From: Cytophagaceae bacterium
GTDB taxonomy: Bacteria > Bacteroidota > Bacteroidia > Flavobacteriales > Flavobacteriaceae
Direction: 5' to 3'
NCBI GenBank assembly: GCA_002710685.1
Contig: PALD01000079.1
Coordinates: 1-64,000, forward strand
Length of the DNA: 64,000 bases
Shown: one piece after another, positions 17,142 through 27,428 of the stretch
How positions within the stretch are numbered: position 1 is the first letter of the stretch
How the letters are laid out: each line of letters starts with the position of its first letter
Notes under the pieces: model-generated
Told to the model about the DNA's origin: nothing
The model's database searches: none
What the model saw: only the letters and a program-made list of their open reading frames with translations
Made by a program: the position numbers and the translations under genes

Positions 17142-20100
17142 ATGACAAAAAATAACATTGTTCTAACAGTTCTTACCACATTGTTTTTAACGGCTTGCGC
17201 CACTTATGATAGTCCTAGGTACAAGGAAAGTGAAAAAGACCCAAATGATCCTTATCCCGCAGGAAAAAATATAAAGCAGACGTTTCTCTTGGTAGGTGAT
17301 GGTGGAATTGTGAAAATGGGCGAAATGAGTGATGGTATCACCGCCTTCAAGAACTTTGTTGACACCCGGGAACAAAAAGGGGATTACACCCTTTTTCTAG
17401 GGGATAATATCTACCCTAACGGCATGCCGGCCAAAGGTGACAAGGAAAGGGAAATCTCAGAGTATAGATTGTTTGTACAATATGAAGGGGCCAAAGGTAA
17501 CAATGGTCCCGTCACCTATATTCCCGGTAACCACGACTGGTACAACCATGGCCTTGATGGCCTTAAACGGCAAGAAGATTTTTTAAAGGATAAAATAGAT
17601 TATAAAGACGTCTTCCTCCCCGAAGACGGTTGCCCACTGGTGAGCAAGGAGATAGGAGATGATATTCAATTAATCATCGTTGACACCCAGTGGTATCTTG
17701 AAGATTGGAACAAAGGCCCAAAGATCAATGATAAGTGCAATATAAAAACGAGGGAAAAATTCTTTTTGGAACTTGAGGGAGAACTCAAGAAAAACCAGCA
17801 AAAAACCATACTTCTCGCCATGCACCACCCCATGTACACAAACGGTGTTCATGGAGGTAAGTTTGCAATTTCAAAACACCTGTTCCCGGGTCAGCGCAAG
17901 ATTCCCGTGCCCATTTTTGCATCCCTGGTAACACAGGTGCGCACCCAGGGCGGTGTCTCAAAACAGGATAGATATAATGAAAAATACAATGAGTTGATGC
18001 GCAGGATAAACGTATTGATTCAGGACCGCAGGATAATCCTGGCTTCTGGCCATGAACATAACCTCCAGTATATTGAGCATGATGATGTAAAACAGATTGT
18101 ATCTGGATCAGGGTCCAAAATAAGCTATGCAGAACTGGGTGGCGACGGTCTTTTCGCGTACAGCGGTCAAGGTTTTGCCGTGCTCGATATCTTTGATGAC
18201 GACTCTGCCTATGTGCGTTATTACGGGGCAGATGCTAACAAGGAGCCAGAGCTGCTGTTCACCCACAAAATCTATGAACCTAGAGAAATTTATGATACCT
18301 CAAAAATAAAAACCGATTATCCTGCAACGGTAAAGGCATCCGTCTACACCTTTTCAGAAACCGAAAAAAGTGACTTTTTTGAAACCGTATGGGGCAAGCA
18401 TTACCGGGATATCTATGGTAAGAAGGTCACGGCCCCGGTAGCATTGCTCGATACGTTATATGGCGGTCTCGAGGTAGTACGGCCCGGGGGCGGGCATCAA
18501 ACGGTCTCCCTGCGCCTTAGGGATAAAAAAGGACGGGATTATAACATGCGGGCACTGCGCAAGAGCGCGACCCAGTTTATACAAAAGGTGATCCTGCCAG
18601 AAAACGATGTTCAGGAAGACCTGCAAAATTCACTTCCAGAATCGTTGATACAGGATTTTTATACAGCCGCGCACCCGTTTGGGGCCTTTGCCGTACCCAA
18701 GTTGAGCAATGCAGCCCGGTTGATGGCACCCACGCCTAAGCTATACTATGTTCCCAGGCAGCCAGCCCTGGGAGAATACAATGATGCCTACGGGGACCAG
18801 TTGTACATGATTGTAGAACGCCCTGCAGAAGAATATGACGGGGCCACCTTCAACTATCCTGACGATATTGAAAGTACTGATGATATCCTCGACAAGATAA
18901 GGAGTGATGAAGAAAACATTATCGATGAAGAAACCTACATCCGTGCGCGCATGTTTGACATGCTCGTGGGTGACTGGGACCGCCACAATGACCAGTGGCG
19001 CTGGGCAGAATATAAAGATCAAAACGGCAAGGACGTCTACGTGCCCATACCCCGTGACCGTGACCAGGTATTCACAAACTTTGATGGGGCCATCCTGGAC
19101 GTTGCGCGCAGCCTCTTTGGCGCAGCAAAGCAGTTTGCCGTGTATGACGAGAAGCTTGAGGATATAAAATGGTTCAACAACGCCGGTATAAAATTAGATA
19201 GGGCTCTTGCCCAAAACTCCACCCGTGAGGTCTGGCTGGAACAAGCAAGGTTTCTGCATGACCATATCACTGATGAAATCATAGAAGAAGCCTTTAGTGA
19301 TCTACCTCCAGAGGTGCGTGAAGGAAGTTCGATTGATGAGATCAAGAAAAACCTCAAAGGGCGTAGGGACAATATCGTGAACATTGCAGAAGAGTACTGG
19401 GATTATTTTTCAAAACTGCAGTACGCTAATGGTACGGATAAGGATGATTATTTTGAGATTACCCGCGGCGATAATGAGACCACGGTAAAAATATGGAGGA
19501 TAAAGGATGGTAAAAAAGCTGACGTTATCCTAGATAGGACCTACTCCAGCGATGAAACAAATCAATTATGGATCTATGGTCTGGATGATGATGATGTCTT
19601 TGAAGTCAAGGGAAAAGGGAAAAACCCTATTTTTGTGAGGATCATAGGTGGACAAAACAATGACATCTATAAGATACAAGAAGGCAGAAAGGTCAAGATC
19701 TATGACCATGAAAGCTTGCCCAATACAATTGAAAAAAGGGGAGGTGCAAACTTTAGGTTGACTGATGTCTATGATTACAACACCTATGATTATCAAAAGC
19801 AGATCCTGCGTACCAACCTGATAACCCCAGCACTGGGTTTTAATCCAGATGACGGTCTTAAAGTGGGTTTGAGCGATACCTATACGGTAAACGCCTTTCG
19901 GCAGAATCCTTTCTCGCAGCAACATAGGTTTTCTGCAGGATATTTCTTTGCCACCCAGGGTTTTGATTTTAGGTACAACGGTGAATTTGCAGGAGTGTTC
20001 AATGAGCGTAACCTAATCGTTTCAGGAAGGTTTACCACCCCTACGTTTGCACAAAATTTCTTTGGCTATGGTAACGAGACCGTAAATCTGGACGATGATT

Positions 20101-20843
20101 TGGGCAAAGATTATAACCGCGTGCGCATGAGTATTATGGAAGCCTCGGTGGGCTTGTTGAAAAACTCTGATTATGGTAGCACCTTTAGGTCTAAGCTTAT
20201 CTTTCAAGGTATTCAGGTTGATGGCAATGCAGGCAGGTTCATAGAAGAAAACAACATCATAAACAATATCAGGAAGTACTTTGGCACCGCAGAAGTAGCT
20301 TACCTGTATCACAGTGCAGACAATGAACTGGCACCCACCCGGGGCATGGATTTTGGCCTCATAGGGGGATATACATACAACATGCGGGAGACTGATAGGG
20401 ACTTTGGCTACCTCAATGCAAACATGGGCTTTTACAACGCATTGAGCAAGAACAGGAAACTCGTGCTCAAGTCCATGATCCAGACCCAGATAAGGATGGG
20501 CAATGAGTATGAATTCTATCAAGCGGCAACCCTGGGGCAAAACACGGGGCTGCGGGGCTACAGGTTCAACCGCTTTAATGCAAAAAGGTCCTTCGCGGGA
20601 TCGGCAGATTTGAGATATGCCTTTGATACCTTTAGAACCGGGCTCATCCCCTTGCAGATAGGAATTTTTGGAGGATACGACATAGGAAGGGTATGGAACG
20701 ATGATAGCCCGTCAGAAAGGTGGAATGACAGTTACGGCCTAGGGTTTTGGGTAAACAGTGCAGATGCACTCAGTGGAACATTTAATTTCTTTAATTCTGA
20801 AGAAGGCCTGAGGGTTTCCTTTGGGTTTGGATTTAATTTTTAA
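17142..20843 (+). CDS. Metallophosphoesterase fused to a kinase-like region and outer-membrane beta-barrel
   Basis: This 1233-residue lipoprotein (signal ending LTAC, about residue 19) has a calcineurin-like phosphoesterase domain at about 45-350 with LVGDGG, LGDNIYP, PGNHDWY, AMHHP and SGHEHN, all metal-binding motifs present. The middle (about 420-830) carries MLVGDWDRHNDQWRWAEY followed by VPIPRDRDQVF, which resembles the DRHxxN...DxD core of Fam20/PI3K-like kinases. The last 370 residues form an Omp85/BamA-type barrel with GLRGYRFNRF and the terminal aromatic residue. It probably sits in the outer membrane. Substrates are unknown. Its TAA overlaps the next ATG by one base, suggesting coupled translation. 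Confidence 0.82.
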   Translation: MTKNNIVLTVLTTLFLTACATYDSPRYKESEKDPNDPYPAGKNIKQTFLLVGDGGIVKMGEMSDGITAFKNFVDTREQKGDYTLFLGDNIYPNGMPAKGDKEREISEYRLFVQYEGAKGNNGPVTYIPGNHDWYNHGLDGLKRQEDFLKDKIDYKDVFLPEDGCPLVSKEIGDDIQLIIVDTQWYLEDWNKGPKINDKCNIKTREKFFLELEGELKKNQQKTILLAMHHPMYTNGVHGGKFAISKHLFPGQRKIPVPIFASLVTQVRTQGGVSKQDRYNEKYNELMRRINVLIQDRRIILASGHEHNLQYIEHDDVKQIVSGSGSKISYAELGGDGLFAYSGQGFAVLDIFDDDSAYVRYYGADANKEPELLFTHKIYEPREIYDTSKIKTDYPATVKASVYTFSETEKSDFFETVWGKHYRDIYGKKVTAPVALLDTLYGGLEVVRPGGGHQTVSLRLRDKKGRDYNMRALRKSATQFIQKVILPENDVQEDLQNSLPESLIQDFYTAAHPFGAFAVPKLSNAARLMAPTPKLYYVPRQPALGEYNDAYGDQLYMIVERPAEEYDGATFNYPDDIESTDDILDKIRSDEENIIDEETYIRARMFDMLVGDWDRHNDQWRWAEYKDQNGKDVYVPIPRDRDQVFTNFDGAILDVARSLFGAAKQFAVYDEKLEDIKWFNNAGIKLDRALAQNSTREVWLEQARFLHDHITDEIIEEAFSDLPPEVREGSSIDEIKKNLKGRRDNIVNIAEEYWDYFSKLQYANGTDKDDYFEITRGDNETTVKIWRIKDGKKADVILDRTYSSDETNQLWIYGLDDDDVFEVKGKGKNPIFVRIIGGQNNDIYKIQEGRKVKIYDHESLPNTIEKRGGANFRLTDVYDYNTYDYQKQILRTNLITPALGFNPDDGLKVGLSDTYTVNAFRQNPFSQQHRFSAGYFFATQGFDFRYNGEFAGVFNERNLIVSGRFTTPTFAQNFFGYGNETVNLDDDLGKDYNRVRMSIMEASVGLLKNSDYGSTFRSKLIFQGIQVDGNAGRFIEENNIINNIRKYFGTAEVAYLYHSADNELAPTRGMDFGLIGGYTYNMRETDRDFGYLNANMGFYNALSKNRKLVLKSMIQTQIRMGNEYEFYQAATLGQNTGLRGYRFNRFNAKRSFAGSADLRYAFDTFRTGLIPLQIGIFGGYDIGRVWNDDSPSERWNDSYGLGFWVNSADALSGTFNFFNSEEGLRVSFGFGFNF

Positions 20844-22387
20844 TGATGGAACAGGTAGAAAAATTAGATAGGATAGACAAGATTGAGCTAGAATACCTCA
20901 AACTTGAAGATTATAGTGAACTCAAGCAATTGATGATTGAGTGCTACTCAAAAATCCCAGACCCCTACTGGGGAAAAAATGATATTAAAAAACTCATAAA
21001 GCTCTTTCCAGAAGGGCAGGTCGTCATTAAGGTAAACGGCGTTATCGCAGGGTGTGCACTCTCCATTATCGTGAAATATGCAGATTTTGGTGATGACCAC
21101 ACTTATCTTGAGATTACGGGCGATGAAACCTTCAGGACCCACTCTTCAGAGGGTAACGTGCTCTATGGTATCGACATATTCATCAAGCCTGATTACCGCG
21201 GTATGCGCATAGGTCGTAGGCTTTATGATTACCGTAAGGAGCTCTGTGAAAAGCTCAACCTGGAGCGTATTGTCTTTGGCGGACGCCTGCCCAACTATCA
21301 TCAACATGCTGATAAGATCACGCCCAGGGAGTATATTAAAAAAGTTCGCTTGCGCGAAATTGACGACCCCGTGCTCAATTTTCAGTTCAGTAATGATTTT
21401 CATGTAAAGCGCGTCCTCAAGAAATACCTGGAAGGAGATAAGGATTCTAAAGAATATGCAGCCTTACTGGAGTGGGACAACATCTATTATCAAAAACCAG
21501 ACAAAAACCCCAGCCAGAACAAAACGGTCATACGCCTGGGCCTTGTACAGTGGCAGATGCGTCAGTACAAGAATTTTGAAGAACTCATAGAACATGCTGA
21601 GTATTTTGTGGACACGATTTCTGGTTACAGGTCAGATTTTGCATTGTTCCCAGAGTTTTTCAACGCTCCCTTGATGGCCGCTTACAACGACCTCTCAGAG
21701 GCAGATGCCATTAGGCAGTTGGCTAAACATACCCAGCGCATCAAGCAGCGTTTTTCTGAACTTTCAGTATCCTATAACATAAACATCATAACCGGTAGCA
21801 TGCCATCATTGGAAGATGGATCTTTGTACAACGTAGGGTTTTTATGCCGTCGCGACGGTACCGTTGAAGAGTTTTATAAACTTCATGTAACCCCAGATGA
21901 GGCCAAGGTATGGGGGATGAAAGGTGGAGATAAGCTCAGGACCTTTGATACAGATTGTGGCAAGATAGGTATACTCATCTGCTATGACGTTGAATTTCCA
22001 GAACTCAGCAGGCTACTGGCAGACCAGGGAATGGACATCCTGTTTGTGCCCTTTTTGACTGATACTCAAAACGCCTACAGCCGTGTGCAGCATTGCGCCC
22101 GCGCCCGTGCGATAGAAAATGAGTGCTATGTTGCCATAGCGGGCAGTGTGGGCAACCTGCCCAAGGTACATAACATGGACATTCAATTTGCCCAGAGTAT
22201 GGTGTTCACGCCCTGTGATTTTCAGTTTCCCACTAATGGGGTCAAGGCAGAGGCAACCCCTAATACAGAGATGATTCTCGTGGCCGATGTGGACCTCGAC
22301 CATTTAAAGGAGCTCAACCAGTATGGTAGTGTGCAGAACCTGGCAGATAGACGTAAGGATATCTTTCAGCTGCGGCTCAAGAAATAA
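20843..22387 (+). CDS. GNAT acetyltransferase / carbon-nitrogen hydrolase fusion
   Basis: This 514-residue cytoplasmic protein has two domains. Residues about 10-215 are a GNAT N-acetyltransferase with the acetyl-CoA loop in DYRGMRIGRRLYDYR. Residues about 225-510 are a nitrilase-superfamily amidase with the catalytic triad visible: Glu in FALFPEFFN, Lys in YKLHVTPDE and Cys in GILICYDVEFPEL. The fusion is common in bacteria, but its amide substrate is not established. It overlaps the stop of the preceding metallophosphatase gene, so the two probably share an mRNA. A terminator follows directly. Confidence 0.9.
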   Translation: MMEQVEKLDRIDKIELEYLKLEDYSELKQLMIECYSKIPDPYWGKNDIKKLIKLFPEGQVVIKVNGVIAGCALSIIVKYADFGDDHTYLEITGDETFRTHSSEGNVLYGIDIFIKPDYRGMRIGRRLYDYRKELCEKLNLERIVFGGRLPNYHQHADKITPREYIKKVRLREIDDPVLNFQFSNDFHVKRVLKKYLEGDKDSKEYAALLEWDNIYYQKPDKNPSQNKTVIRLGLVQWQMRQYKNFEELIEHAEYFVDTISGYRSDFALFPEFFNAPLMAAYNDLSEADAIRQLAKHTQRIKQRFSELSVSYNINIITGSMPSLEDGSLYNVGFLCRRDGTVEEFYKLHVTPDEAKVWGMKGGDKLRTFDTDCGKIGILICYDVEFPELSRLLADQGMDILFVPFLTDTQNAYSRVQHCARARAIENECYVAIAGSVGNLPKVHNMDIQFAQSMVFTPCDFQFPTNGVKAEATPNTEMILVADVDLDHLKELNQYGSVQNLADRRKDIFQLRLKK

Positions 22388-22390
22388 ATA

Positions 22391-22418
22391 AAAAACCCCG
22401 CTAGTGGCGGGGTTTTCT
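22391..22418. terminator. Bidirectional terminator
   Basis: AAAACCCCGC (22392-22401) pairs with GCGGGGTTTT (22407-22416) around a short loop, with T-tracts on both strands. It separates the GNAT/nitrilase gene from the convergent MscS gene. Confidence 0.9.
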
Positions 22419-22439
22419 TTTCGCCGTAAGGCAAATAAC

Positions 22440-23369
22440 CTATTCCTGTGGGTCTTGTGCAATTGTCAGGGTTTCTGACCTGAACTTGTTTTTTGCAAAA
22501 TCCAGGGTCCTGATAGGGAAAGGGATATTGATATCTTCAGCATCGTAGGCTTTCTTGATGGCCATGATTGCCATGTTTCGGGCTTCAGAAATGTCTTTTT
22601 GCTTGAGCGCCGGTGTCCAGAAACGTAGTACGTAGTTTATGGAGCTGTCGCCAAACTCAGTATAGAAGAGCTCTATGGCTTCGTTTCCTTCTTGTGGAAA
22701 TATATTTTTGACAGCATCAATGGTAACCTGTTTTACCTTCTCAAGGTCACTCTCGTAGCCCACACCACAGTTGACAAAAATACGTGAGCGGGGTGTCTGG
22801 CTAAAATTCTTGAAAGGGTTTTCGATTATACTGGCATTGGGTATCATCACGAGGTTGTTGTCATTTTCCCTAACGATGATGCTGCGTAGGTTAATATCTT
22901 CTACAAAACCGGCAAAACCGTTGGTTTCTACCCAATCTCCCAGCTGTATCCTGGGCAAAAACGACAAGATAACACCAGAGAATGTATTGTTCAACGTACC
23001 TTGAAGGGCGAGGCCTATGGCAAGTGCCACGACGCCCGCACCGGCAAGTACTGAGGTAAGTACCTTGTCAAGATCTAGCACGCCCAGGGCAAAGAAAAAG
23101 CCGATGAGCACGGTAACGGCAAACACCAGTTTGCCTACCATGACCTTGATGCTCTGCTGTTTTACATGCTTCATGATTACATTGGTAAATAGTTTTGAAA
23201 CATATTTACCTAGTATCCAGAAGATTATAAACAGGACGATTGCTAGGAGGAGGTTGGGGAGTTTTAAGATAAAATCCTGTACCCAGCCTTCCAGTTTGTC
23301 CCACAGCTTGCTAAAGCCACCTGTTACTACGTTATTATCTGTGTTTTGGTCTTGAAAAAGTATAAGCAT
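22440..23369 (-). CDS. MscS-family mechanosensitive ion channel
   Basis: This 309-residue protein of small-conductance mechanosensitive channel type opens under membrane tension to release solutes. Membrane helices lie near 36-58, 78-100 and 105-130. The pore helix region reads VLAGAGVVALAIGLALQGTLNN, the Gly/Ala packing pattern of MscS TM3. The beta domain (LPRIQLGDWVETNGFAGFVEDI) and a C-terminal alpha/beta domain follow. The ATG overlaps the dps stop by one base (TAATG), so it is translated from the dps mRNA, linking osmotic and stress responses. Confidence 0.92.
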   Translation of the reverse strand: MLILFQDQNTDNNVVTGGFSKLWDKLEGWVQDFILKLPNLLLAIVLFIIFWILGKYVSKLFTNVIMKHVKQQSIKVMVGKLVFAVTVLIGFFFALGVLDLDKVLTSVLAGAGVVALAIGLALQGTLNNTFSGVILSFLPRIQLGDWVETNGFAGFVEDINLRSIIVRENDNNLVMIPNASIIENPFKNFSQTPRSRIFVNCGVGYESDLEKVKQVTIDAVKNIFPQEGNEAIELFYTEFGDSSINYVLRFWTPALKQKDISEARNMAIMAIKKAYDAEDINIPFPIRTLDFAKNKFRSETLTIAQDPQE

Positions 23370-23863
23370 TAATCTATTTCTTTATGTGTTGCGGTCGTTC
23401 GTTGTCTCCATGCGTCAAGCATCCAGCTGGTCTTTTCCAGTTCACGTATGTAAGCACCCACCAGGTCTATGGAACCTTCATCACCGGCCGCGTCTGCCGC
23501 ATCCACTACCTTCTTCATCTGCACGAGTAGCTTGCCATGGTCATCAAGCAATATGCCCACCATCTCAATATCCTTGAGCTCGCTGGGCGACTCTTTTAGG
23601 TTGGACATTTTCAGGTAATCCGAATAATTGCTCGTGGGCTGGTAGCGTAGCGTAAGGATGCGTTCGGCAATCTCATCTACTTTTATCTTCGCATCTTCAT
23701 ACATTTCCTCAAACTTCTCGTGAAGGTCAAAAAAATTATGTCCCATCACGTTCCAGTGAAAGTTTCTTATTTTTTGGTAATATAGGTGATAGTCGGCGAG
23801 AAGGGTGTTGAATTCCTCAACGGTCTTCTCGGTTTTTTTGGCATCTAGGTTTAGATAATTCAT
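23369..23863 (-). CDS. dps: Dps-family ferritin-like DNA protection protein
   Basis: This 164-residue protein assembles into a 12-mer that stores iron and shields DNA in starvation or oxidative stress. The ferroxidase ligands shared between subunits are visible in NFHWNVMGHNFFDLHEKFEE and the following DEIAER, and the last helix carries ELEKTSWMLDAWRQ. The length is typical. A full promoter precedes it. The next gene (MscS type) overlaps its stop codon by one base. Confidence 0.95.
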   Translation of the reverse strand: MNYLNLDAKKTEKTVEEFNTLLADYHLYYQKIRNFHWNVMGHNFFDLHEKFEEMYEDAKIKVDEIAERILTLRYQPTSNYSDYLKMSNLKESPSELKDIEMVGILLDDHGKLLVQMKKVVDAADAAGDEGSIDLVGAYIRELEKTSWMLDAWRQRTTATHKEID

Positions 23864-23894
23864 TGGTCTTTTGATAAAATTTATTTATACATAT

Positions 23895-23925
23895 CAAATT
23901 TACCATTGTTAAATCCTTGCGCCAA
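23895..23925 (-). promoter_or_regulatory. Bacteroidota promoter of dps-mscS
   Basis: The minus strand carries TTG (23925-23923), a 20-base spacer and TAAATTTG (23902-23895). This fits the primary sigma factor consensus TTG-N19/20-TAnnTTTG. It lies 32 bases upstream of the dps ATG. Confidence 0.75.
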
Positions 23926-24044
23926 GAAATGCTCCTCTGTTTAGCTTTAATTTAACTCGATAGGCTAAAGGATGTTAATGTATTTCACGGTTTTGCGGTC
24001 TCATCGTTTAAACAGAAACCCTATCTTAGCCCCTAAATTACGAT

Positions 24045-25046
24045 ATGGCCCAGCAAATTTCGCTTCATGCTAAAACCATTCTTGTCACAGGGGGTGCCGG
24101 TTTCATTGGCTCTCATCTGGTAGGGGCATTTTTACACCATGGGGCCCGCGTGCGGTGCCTGGACAATCTAAGTACGGGACACTTCAAGAACATCGAGCCC
24201 TTTTTAAAAAATGATGATTTTCATTTCATAGAGGGTGATATACGCGATTATGACGCTTGCGCGAAAGCCACCCAGGGATGTAACCTCGTATGCCACCAGG
24301 CGGCACTGGGCAGTGTGCCCAGGAGTATAGAAGACCCCCTGACGACCAATGCAGTGAACATTACCGGTTTTTTAAACATGCTCCAGGCCACTAAAGCAGC
24401 GGGTATCAACCGTTTTATCTATGCTGCCAGTTCATCAACTTATGGAGATAGTAAAACGCTGCCTAAGGTAGAGGAAAACATAGGGAAACCGCTTTCTCCC
24501 TATGCCGTGACTAAATATGTTAACGAACTCTACGCTGATGTTTTTGCAAAAACCTATGGGGTGGAGTGCATCGGGTTGAGGTATTTTAATGTTTTTGGCC
24601 CGCGACAGGATAAAGACGGGGCATATGCCGCCGTGATCCCAAAATTTGTTGCGGCCTTGATAAACCATGAACCTCCCCATATCAATGGCGATGGCAGTTT
24701 TTCAAGGGATTTTACCTACATCGAAAATGTGGTTCAGGCAAATCTGCTTGCGTTGAATACCGCTTCCGCGAAAGCGGTAAACCAAGTATATAATATTGCC
24801 GTGGGAGAGCGCACCACAATTCAACAATTGTTTGAGGCGTTACAAAAGGGACTTTCAAAACTTGACCCTGAAATTCAGGACATACAACCGCAATATGGCC
24901 CACAACGCGCTGGGGACGTACCCCATTCACAGGCCAGTATTGAGAAAGCAAAAGAACTTTTGGGCTACGACCCAAAATATAAATTTGCCCAGGGCATAGA
25001 AGAGTCTATCGCCTGGTACTGGGCACAAATGCAAAAACAGCATTGA
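24045..25046 (+). CDS. wbpP: UDP-N-acetylglucosamine 4-epimerase (WbpP/TviC type SDR)
   Basis: This 333-residue extended SDR enzyme interconverts UDP-GlcNAc and UDP-GalNAc (or the uronic forms). It has the NAD-binding [10 protein letters not shown] at about 16-25, the WbpP-type segment [12 protein letters not shown], the catalytic YxxxK in SPYAVTKY, and the conserved [10 protein letters not shown]. It starts the polysaccharide gene run, and its stop overlaps the next ATG by one base. Two elements of the GCTTTCGCGAAAGC family lie in frame (24255-24268 and 24759-24778). UDP-GlcA 4-epimerase activity is an alternative. Confidence 0.85.
   Translation: MAQQISLHAKTILVTGGAGFIGSHLVGAFLHHGARVRCLDNLSTGHFKNIEPFLKNDDFHFIEGDIRDYDACAKATQGCNLVCHQAALGSVPRSIEDPLTTNAVNITGFLNMLQATKAAGINRFIYAASSSTYGDSKTLPKVEENIGKPLSPYAVTKYVNELYADVFAKTYGVECIGLRYFNVFGPRQDKDGAYAAVIPKFVAALINHEPPHINGDGSFSRDFTYIENVVQANLLALNTASAKAVNQVYNIAVGERTTIQQLFEALQKGLSKLDPEIQDIQPQYGPQRAGDVPHSQASIEKAKELLGYDPKYKFAQGIEESIAWYWAQMQKQH
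24255..24268. repeat. In-gene palindrome, GCTTGCGCGAAAGC
   Basis: One-mismatch copy of GCTTTCGCGAAAGC inside the epimerase gene, read as part of DACAKAT. Confidence 0.65.
24759..24778. repeat. In-gene palindrome, ACCGCTTCCGCGAAAGCGGT
   Basis: Twenty-base near-perfect palindrome with the family core, in frame in the epimerase gene as TASAKAV. Confidence 0.7.
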
Positions 25047-26320
25047 TGAGAAAAAAATTGGGCATCATAGGTTTGGGATACGTGGGATTGCCACTGGCGC
25101 GCTTGTTTGCCACGCAATATGCCGTGGTGGGATTTGACGTAAAAAAAACCCGGGTAGATGACATAAATCAAGGCATTGACGCTACGGGAGAAGTGGGGCG
25201 TGAGCAACTTAAAAAGGTGCTTAAGCAGGCAAATGACCAGTCGAAGGGCTTGCTCTGCACGGCTGATGATAAAGATTTAGAAGGTTGCGATATCTATATC
25301 GTGACAGTGCCCACACCGGTGGATGAAAATGCAAACCCAGATTTTACACCGCTGGTAAAAGCCAGTGAAACCGTGGGAAAATACCTGGAGCGCGGGGTTA
25401 TAGTGATTTATGAATCCACGGTATATCCAGGAGCAACTGAGGAGGTCTGCATCCCTATTTTAGAGCAGGTATCTGGGCTTAAGTACAACGAGAACTTTTA
25501 TGCCGGGTATTCACCAGAGCGCATCAATCCCGGAGATAAAAAACATACGGTCGATAAAATCCTAAAAGTGACCTCGGGCTCTACCCCGCAGGTGGCTGAT
25601 ATTGTGGATGAACTTTATGCTTCGGTGATTGAAGCGGGTACGTTTAAAGCGAGTTCGATTAAGGTTGCAGAAGCAGCAAAAGTAATTGAGAATTCGCAGC
25701 GCGATATCAATATTGCGTTTGTCAACGAGCTGGCCAAGATTTTCAACCTTATGGAAATTGACACCAGCGAAGTACTTGAAGCCGCCGGTACAAAATGGAA
25801 TTTCCTTCCATTTAAACCAGGTCTCGTGGGCGGGCACTGTATAGGTGTTGACCCATATTATTTGGCACAAAAAGCCAAGCAGGTGGGCTATCATCCCGAG
25901 ATAATCTTGGCCGGAAGGCGGCTCAACGATAGCATGGGGCCGTATGTGGCTTCGCAGGTCATCAAGTTGATGGCGCAAAAGGATATAAAAATAAAGGGGA
26001 GCAAGGTGCTGCTTTTAGGCCTTACCTTTAAAGAAAACTGCCCGGATGTTCGCAACACCCGCGTGGTAGATGTTTACCACGAGCTCGTGCAGTACGGTTG
26101 CGAGGTTGATGTTTTTGACCCCATGGTCAATATGGATGAGGTTAAGGCGGTTTATGATATTGACATGATTACTGAACCCCAGGATAATTATAACGGTGTC
26201 GTTCTTGCCGTGGGGCATTCGGCTTTCGCCAAAATGGATATCGACGCATTACGAGCAGAAAATTCTGTGGTATATGATGTAAAGGGGTTTCTCAAATCAA
26301 AAGTAGATGGCCGACTCTAG
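25046..26320 (+). CDS. wbpO: Nucleotide sugar dehydrogenase (UDP-GalNAc/ManNAc 6-dehydrogenase, WbpO/TviB type)
   Basis: This NAD-dependent enzyme of about 424 residues oxidises C6 of a UDP-N-acetylhexosamine to the uronic acid. It has the N-terminal [10 protein letters not shown], the conserved [12 protein letters not shown], the central [20 protein letters not shown], the catalytic-cysteine segment [16 protein letters not shown], and the C-terminal [15 protein letters not shown]. These match WbpO/TviB better than glucose dehydrogenases. With the preceding WbpP-type epimerase it would give UDP-GalNAcA; with WecB downstream, UDP-ManNAcA is possible. The ATG at 25046 overlaps the previous stop (TGATG). 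Confidence 0.88.
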   Translation: MRKKLGIIGLGYVGLPLARLFATQYAVVGFDVKKTRVDDINQGIDATGEVGREQLKKVLKQANDQSKGLLCTADDKDLEGCDIYIVTVPTPVDENANPDFTPLVKASETVGKYLERGVIVIYESTVYPGATEEVCIPILEQVSGLKYNENFYAGYSPERINPGDKKHTVDKILKVTSGSTPQVADIVDELYASVIEAGTFKASSIKVAEAAKVIENSQRDINIAFVNELAKIFNLMEIDTSEVLEAAGTKWNFLPFKPGLVGGHCIGVDPYYLAQKAKQVGYHPEIILAGRRLNDSMGPYVASQVIKLMAQKDIKIKGSKVLLLGLTFKENCPDVRNTRVVDVYHELVQYGCEVDVFDPMVNMDEVKAVYDIDMITEPQDNYNGVVLAVGHSAFAKMDIDALRAENSVVYDVKGFLKSKVDGRL

Positions 26321-27428
26321 GAAAAAGCTGCTTTTTGTTTTTGGGACACGCCCCGAGGCCATCAAGATGATTCCCGTGGTCAAAGCGTTTAAAGCAAGGG
26401 GACAATTTGAGGTTGAGGTGTGCGTCACGGGGCAGCACAAGGAGATGCTTGAACAGGTCCTGACCTTTTTTCAAGTAACTCCAGATTATGATTTGGCAGT
26501 GATGCAAAAGGGGCAGACGCTCCATACCTTGACCATTGCCATTCTTCAAAAATTAGCGCCCGTTTTACAGCAGGCAAAGCCAGATATGGTCTTTGTACAT
26601 GGCGATACTTCAACGAGTTTTGTGGCAAGCTTGGCAGCGTATTATCAAAACATTCCCGTGGCGCATGTAGAAGCTGGCCTAAGGACCTGGGATATCCAAT
26701 CGCCTTTTCCTGAGGAGTTGAACAGGCAGTTGACGGGGAGGATTGCAAGATTTCATTTTGCGCCCACGCCCTGGTCAAAAGAAAACTTACTTAAGGAGAA
26801 TATTCCTGCAGAACGTATCCTTGTTACGGGCAATACGGTCATTGATGCCCTGCACCTGACCATTAAAAAACTAGGTGATGCAGTTCCTGAATCGTTGAAG
26901 AGTAGCTTTGGCGAAAGCCAAAAAACCATACTCATTACGGGGCATCGCCGAGAGAACTTTGGCGAAGGACTCGTACAACTATGCCAGGGATTGAAGGTAC
27001 TTGCACGGCAAAATCCATCGGTACGATTTATTTATCCCGTACATTTGAACCCCAATGTTTTGGGGCCCGTGCATGAAATCCTGGGCAAAGTCCATAACTT
27101 TAAATTGATAGAACCACTGTCATATCCAGATTTTATCTGGCTCATGAACAAGAGCGATATAATAATCACAGATAGTGGTGGTATTCAAGAAGAAGCACCT
27201 GGACTGGGCAAACCGGTCATTGTAACCAGGGAGGTGACAGAGCGGCCAGAAGCTGTAAAGGCCGGGACCGTAAAATTGATTGGTACTGATGCTGATTTGC
27301 TTATCGCAGAGGTCACAAAATTGATAGAAGATAAAAAGTATTACAACACGATGGCGAGGGCACATAACCCGTATGGAGATGGTAAGGCTTGCGCCAAAAT
27401 TGTTGAGTTTGTAGCACAAAATTTATGA
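26307..27428 (+). CDS. wecB: UDP-N-acetylglucosamine 2-epimerase, non-hydrolysing
   Basis: This 373-residue WecB-family enzyme interconverts UDP-GlcNAc and UDP-ManNAc. Family marks are [13 protein letters not shown] at the start, the VHGDTSTSF segment, [25 protein letters not shown] and the nucleotide-binding [16 protein letters not shown]. It overlaps the preceding dehydrogenase gene by 14 bases and runs into rfbB, so translation is probably coupled. TTTGGCGAAAGCCAAA at 26907-26922 is an in-frame palindrome of the window-wide family. Confidence 0.93.
   Translation: MADSRKKLLFVFGTRPEAIKMIPVVKAFKARGQFEVEVCVTGQHKEMLEQVLTFFQVTPDYDLAVMQKGQTLHTLTIAILQKLAPVLQQAKPDMVFVHGDTSTSFVASLAAYYQNIPVAHVEAGLRTWDIQSPFPEELNRQLTGRIARFHFAPTPWSKENLLKENIPAERILVTGNTVIDALHLTIKKLGDAVPESLKSSFGESQKTILITGHRRENFGEGLVQLCQGLKVLARQNPSVRFIYPVHLNPNVLGPVHEILGKVHNFKLIEPLSYPDFIWLMNKSDIIITDSGGIQEEAPGLGKPVIVTREVTERPEAVKAGTVKLIGTDADLLIAEVTKLIEDKKYYNTMARAHNPYGDGKACAKIVEFVAQNL
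26907..26922. repeat. In-gene palindrome TTTGGCGAAAGCCAAA
   Basis: Perfect 6-bp arms around GAAA, in frame in wecB (read SFGESQK). It is the same family as the intergenic copy at 15803-15820. Confidence 0.65.
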
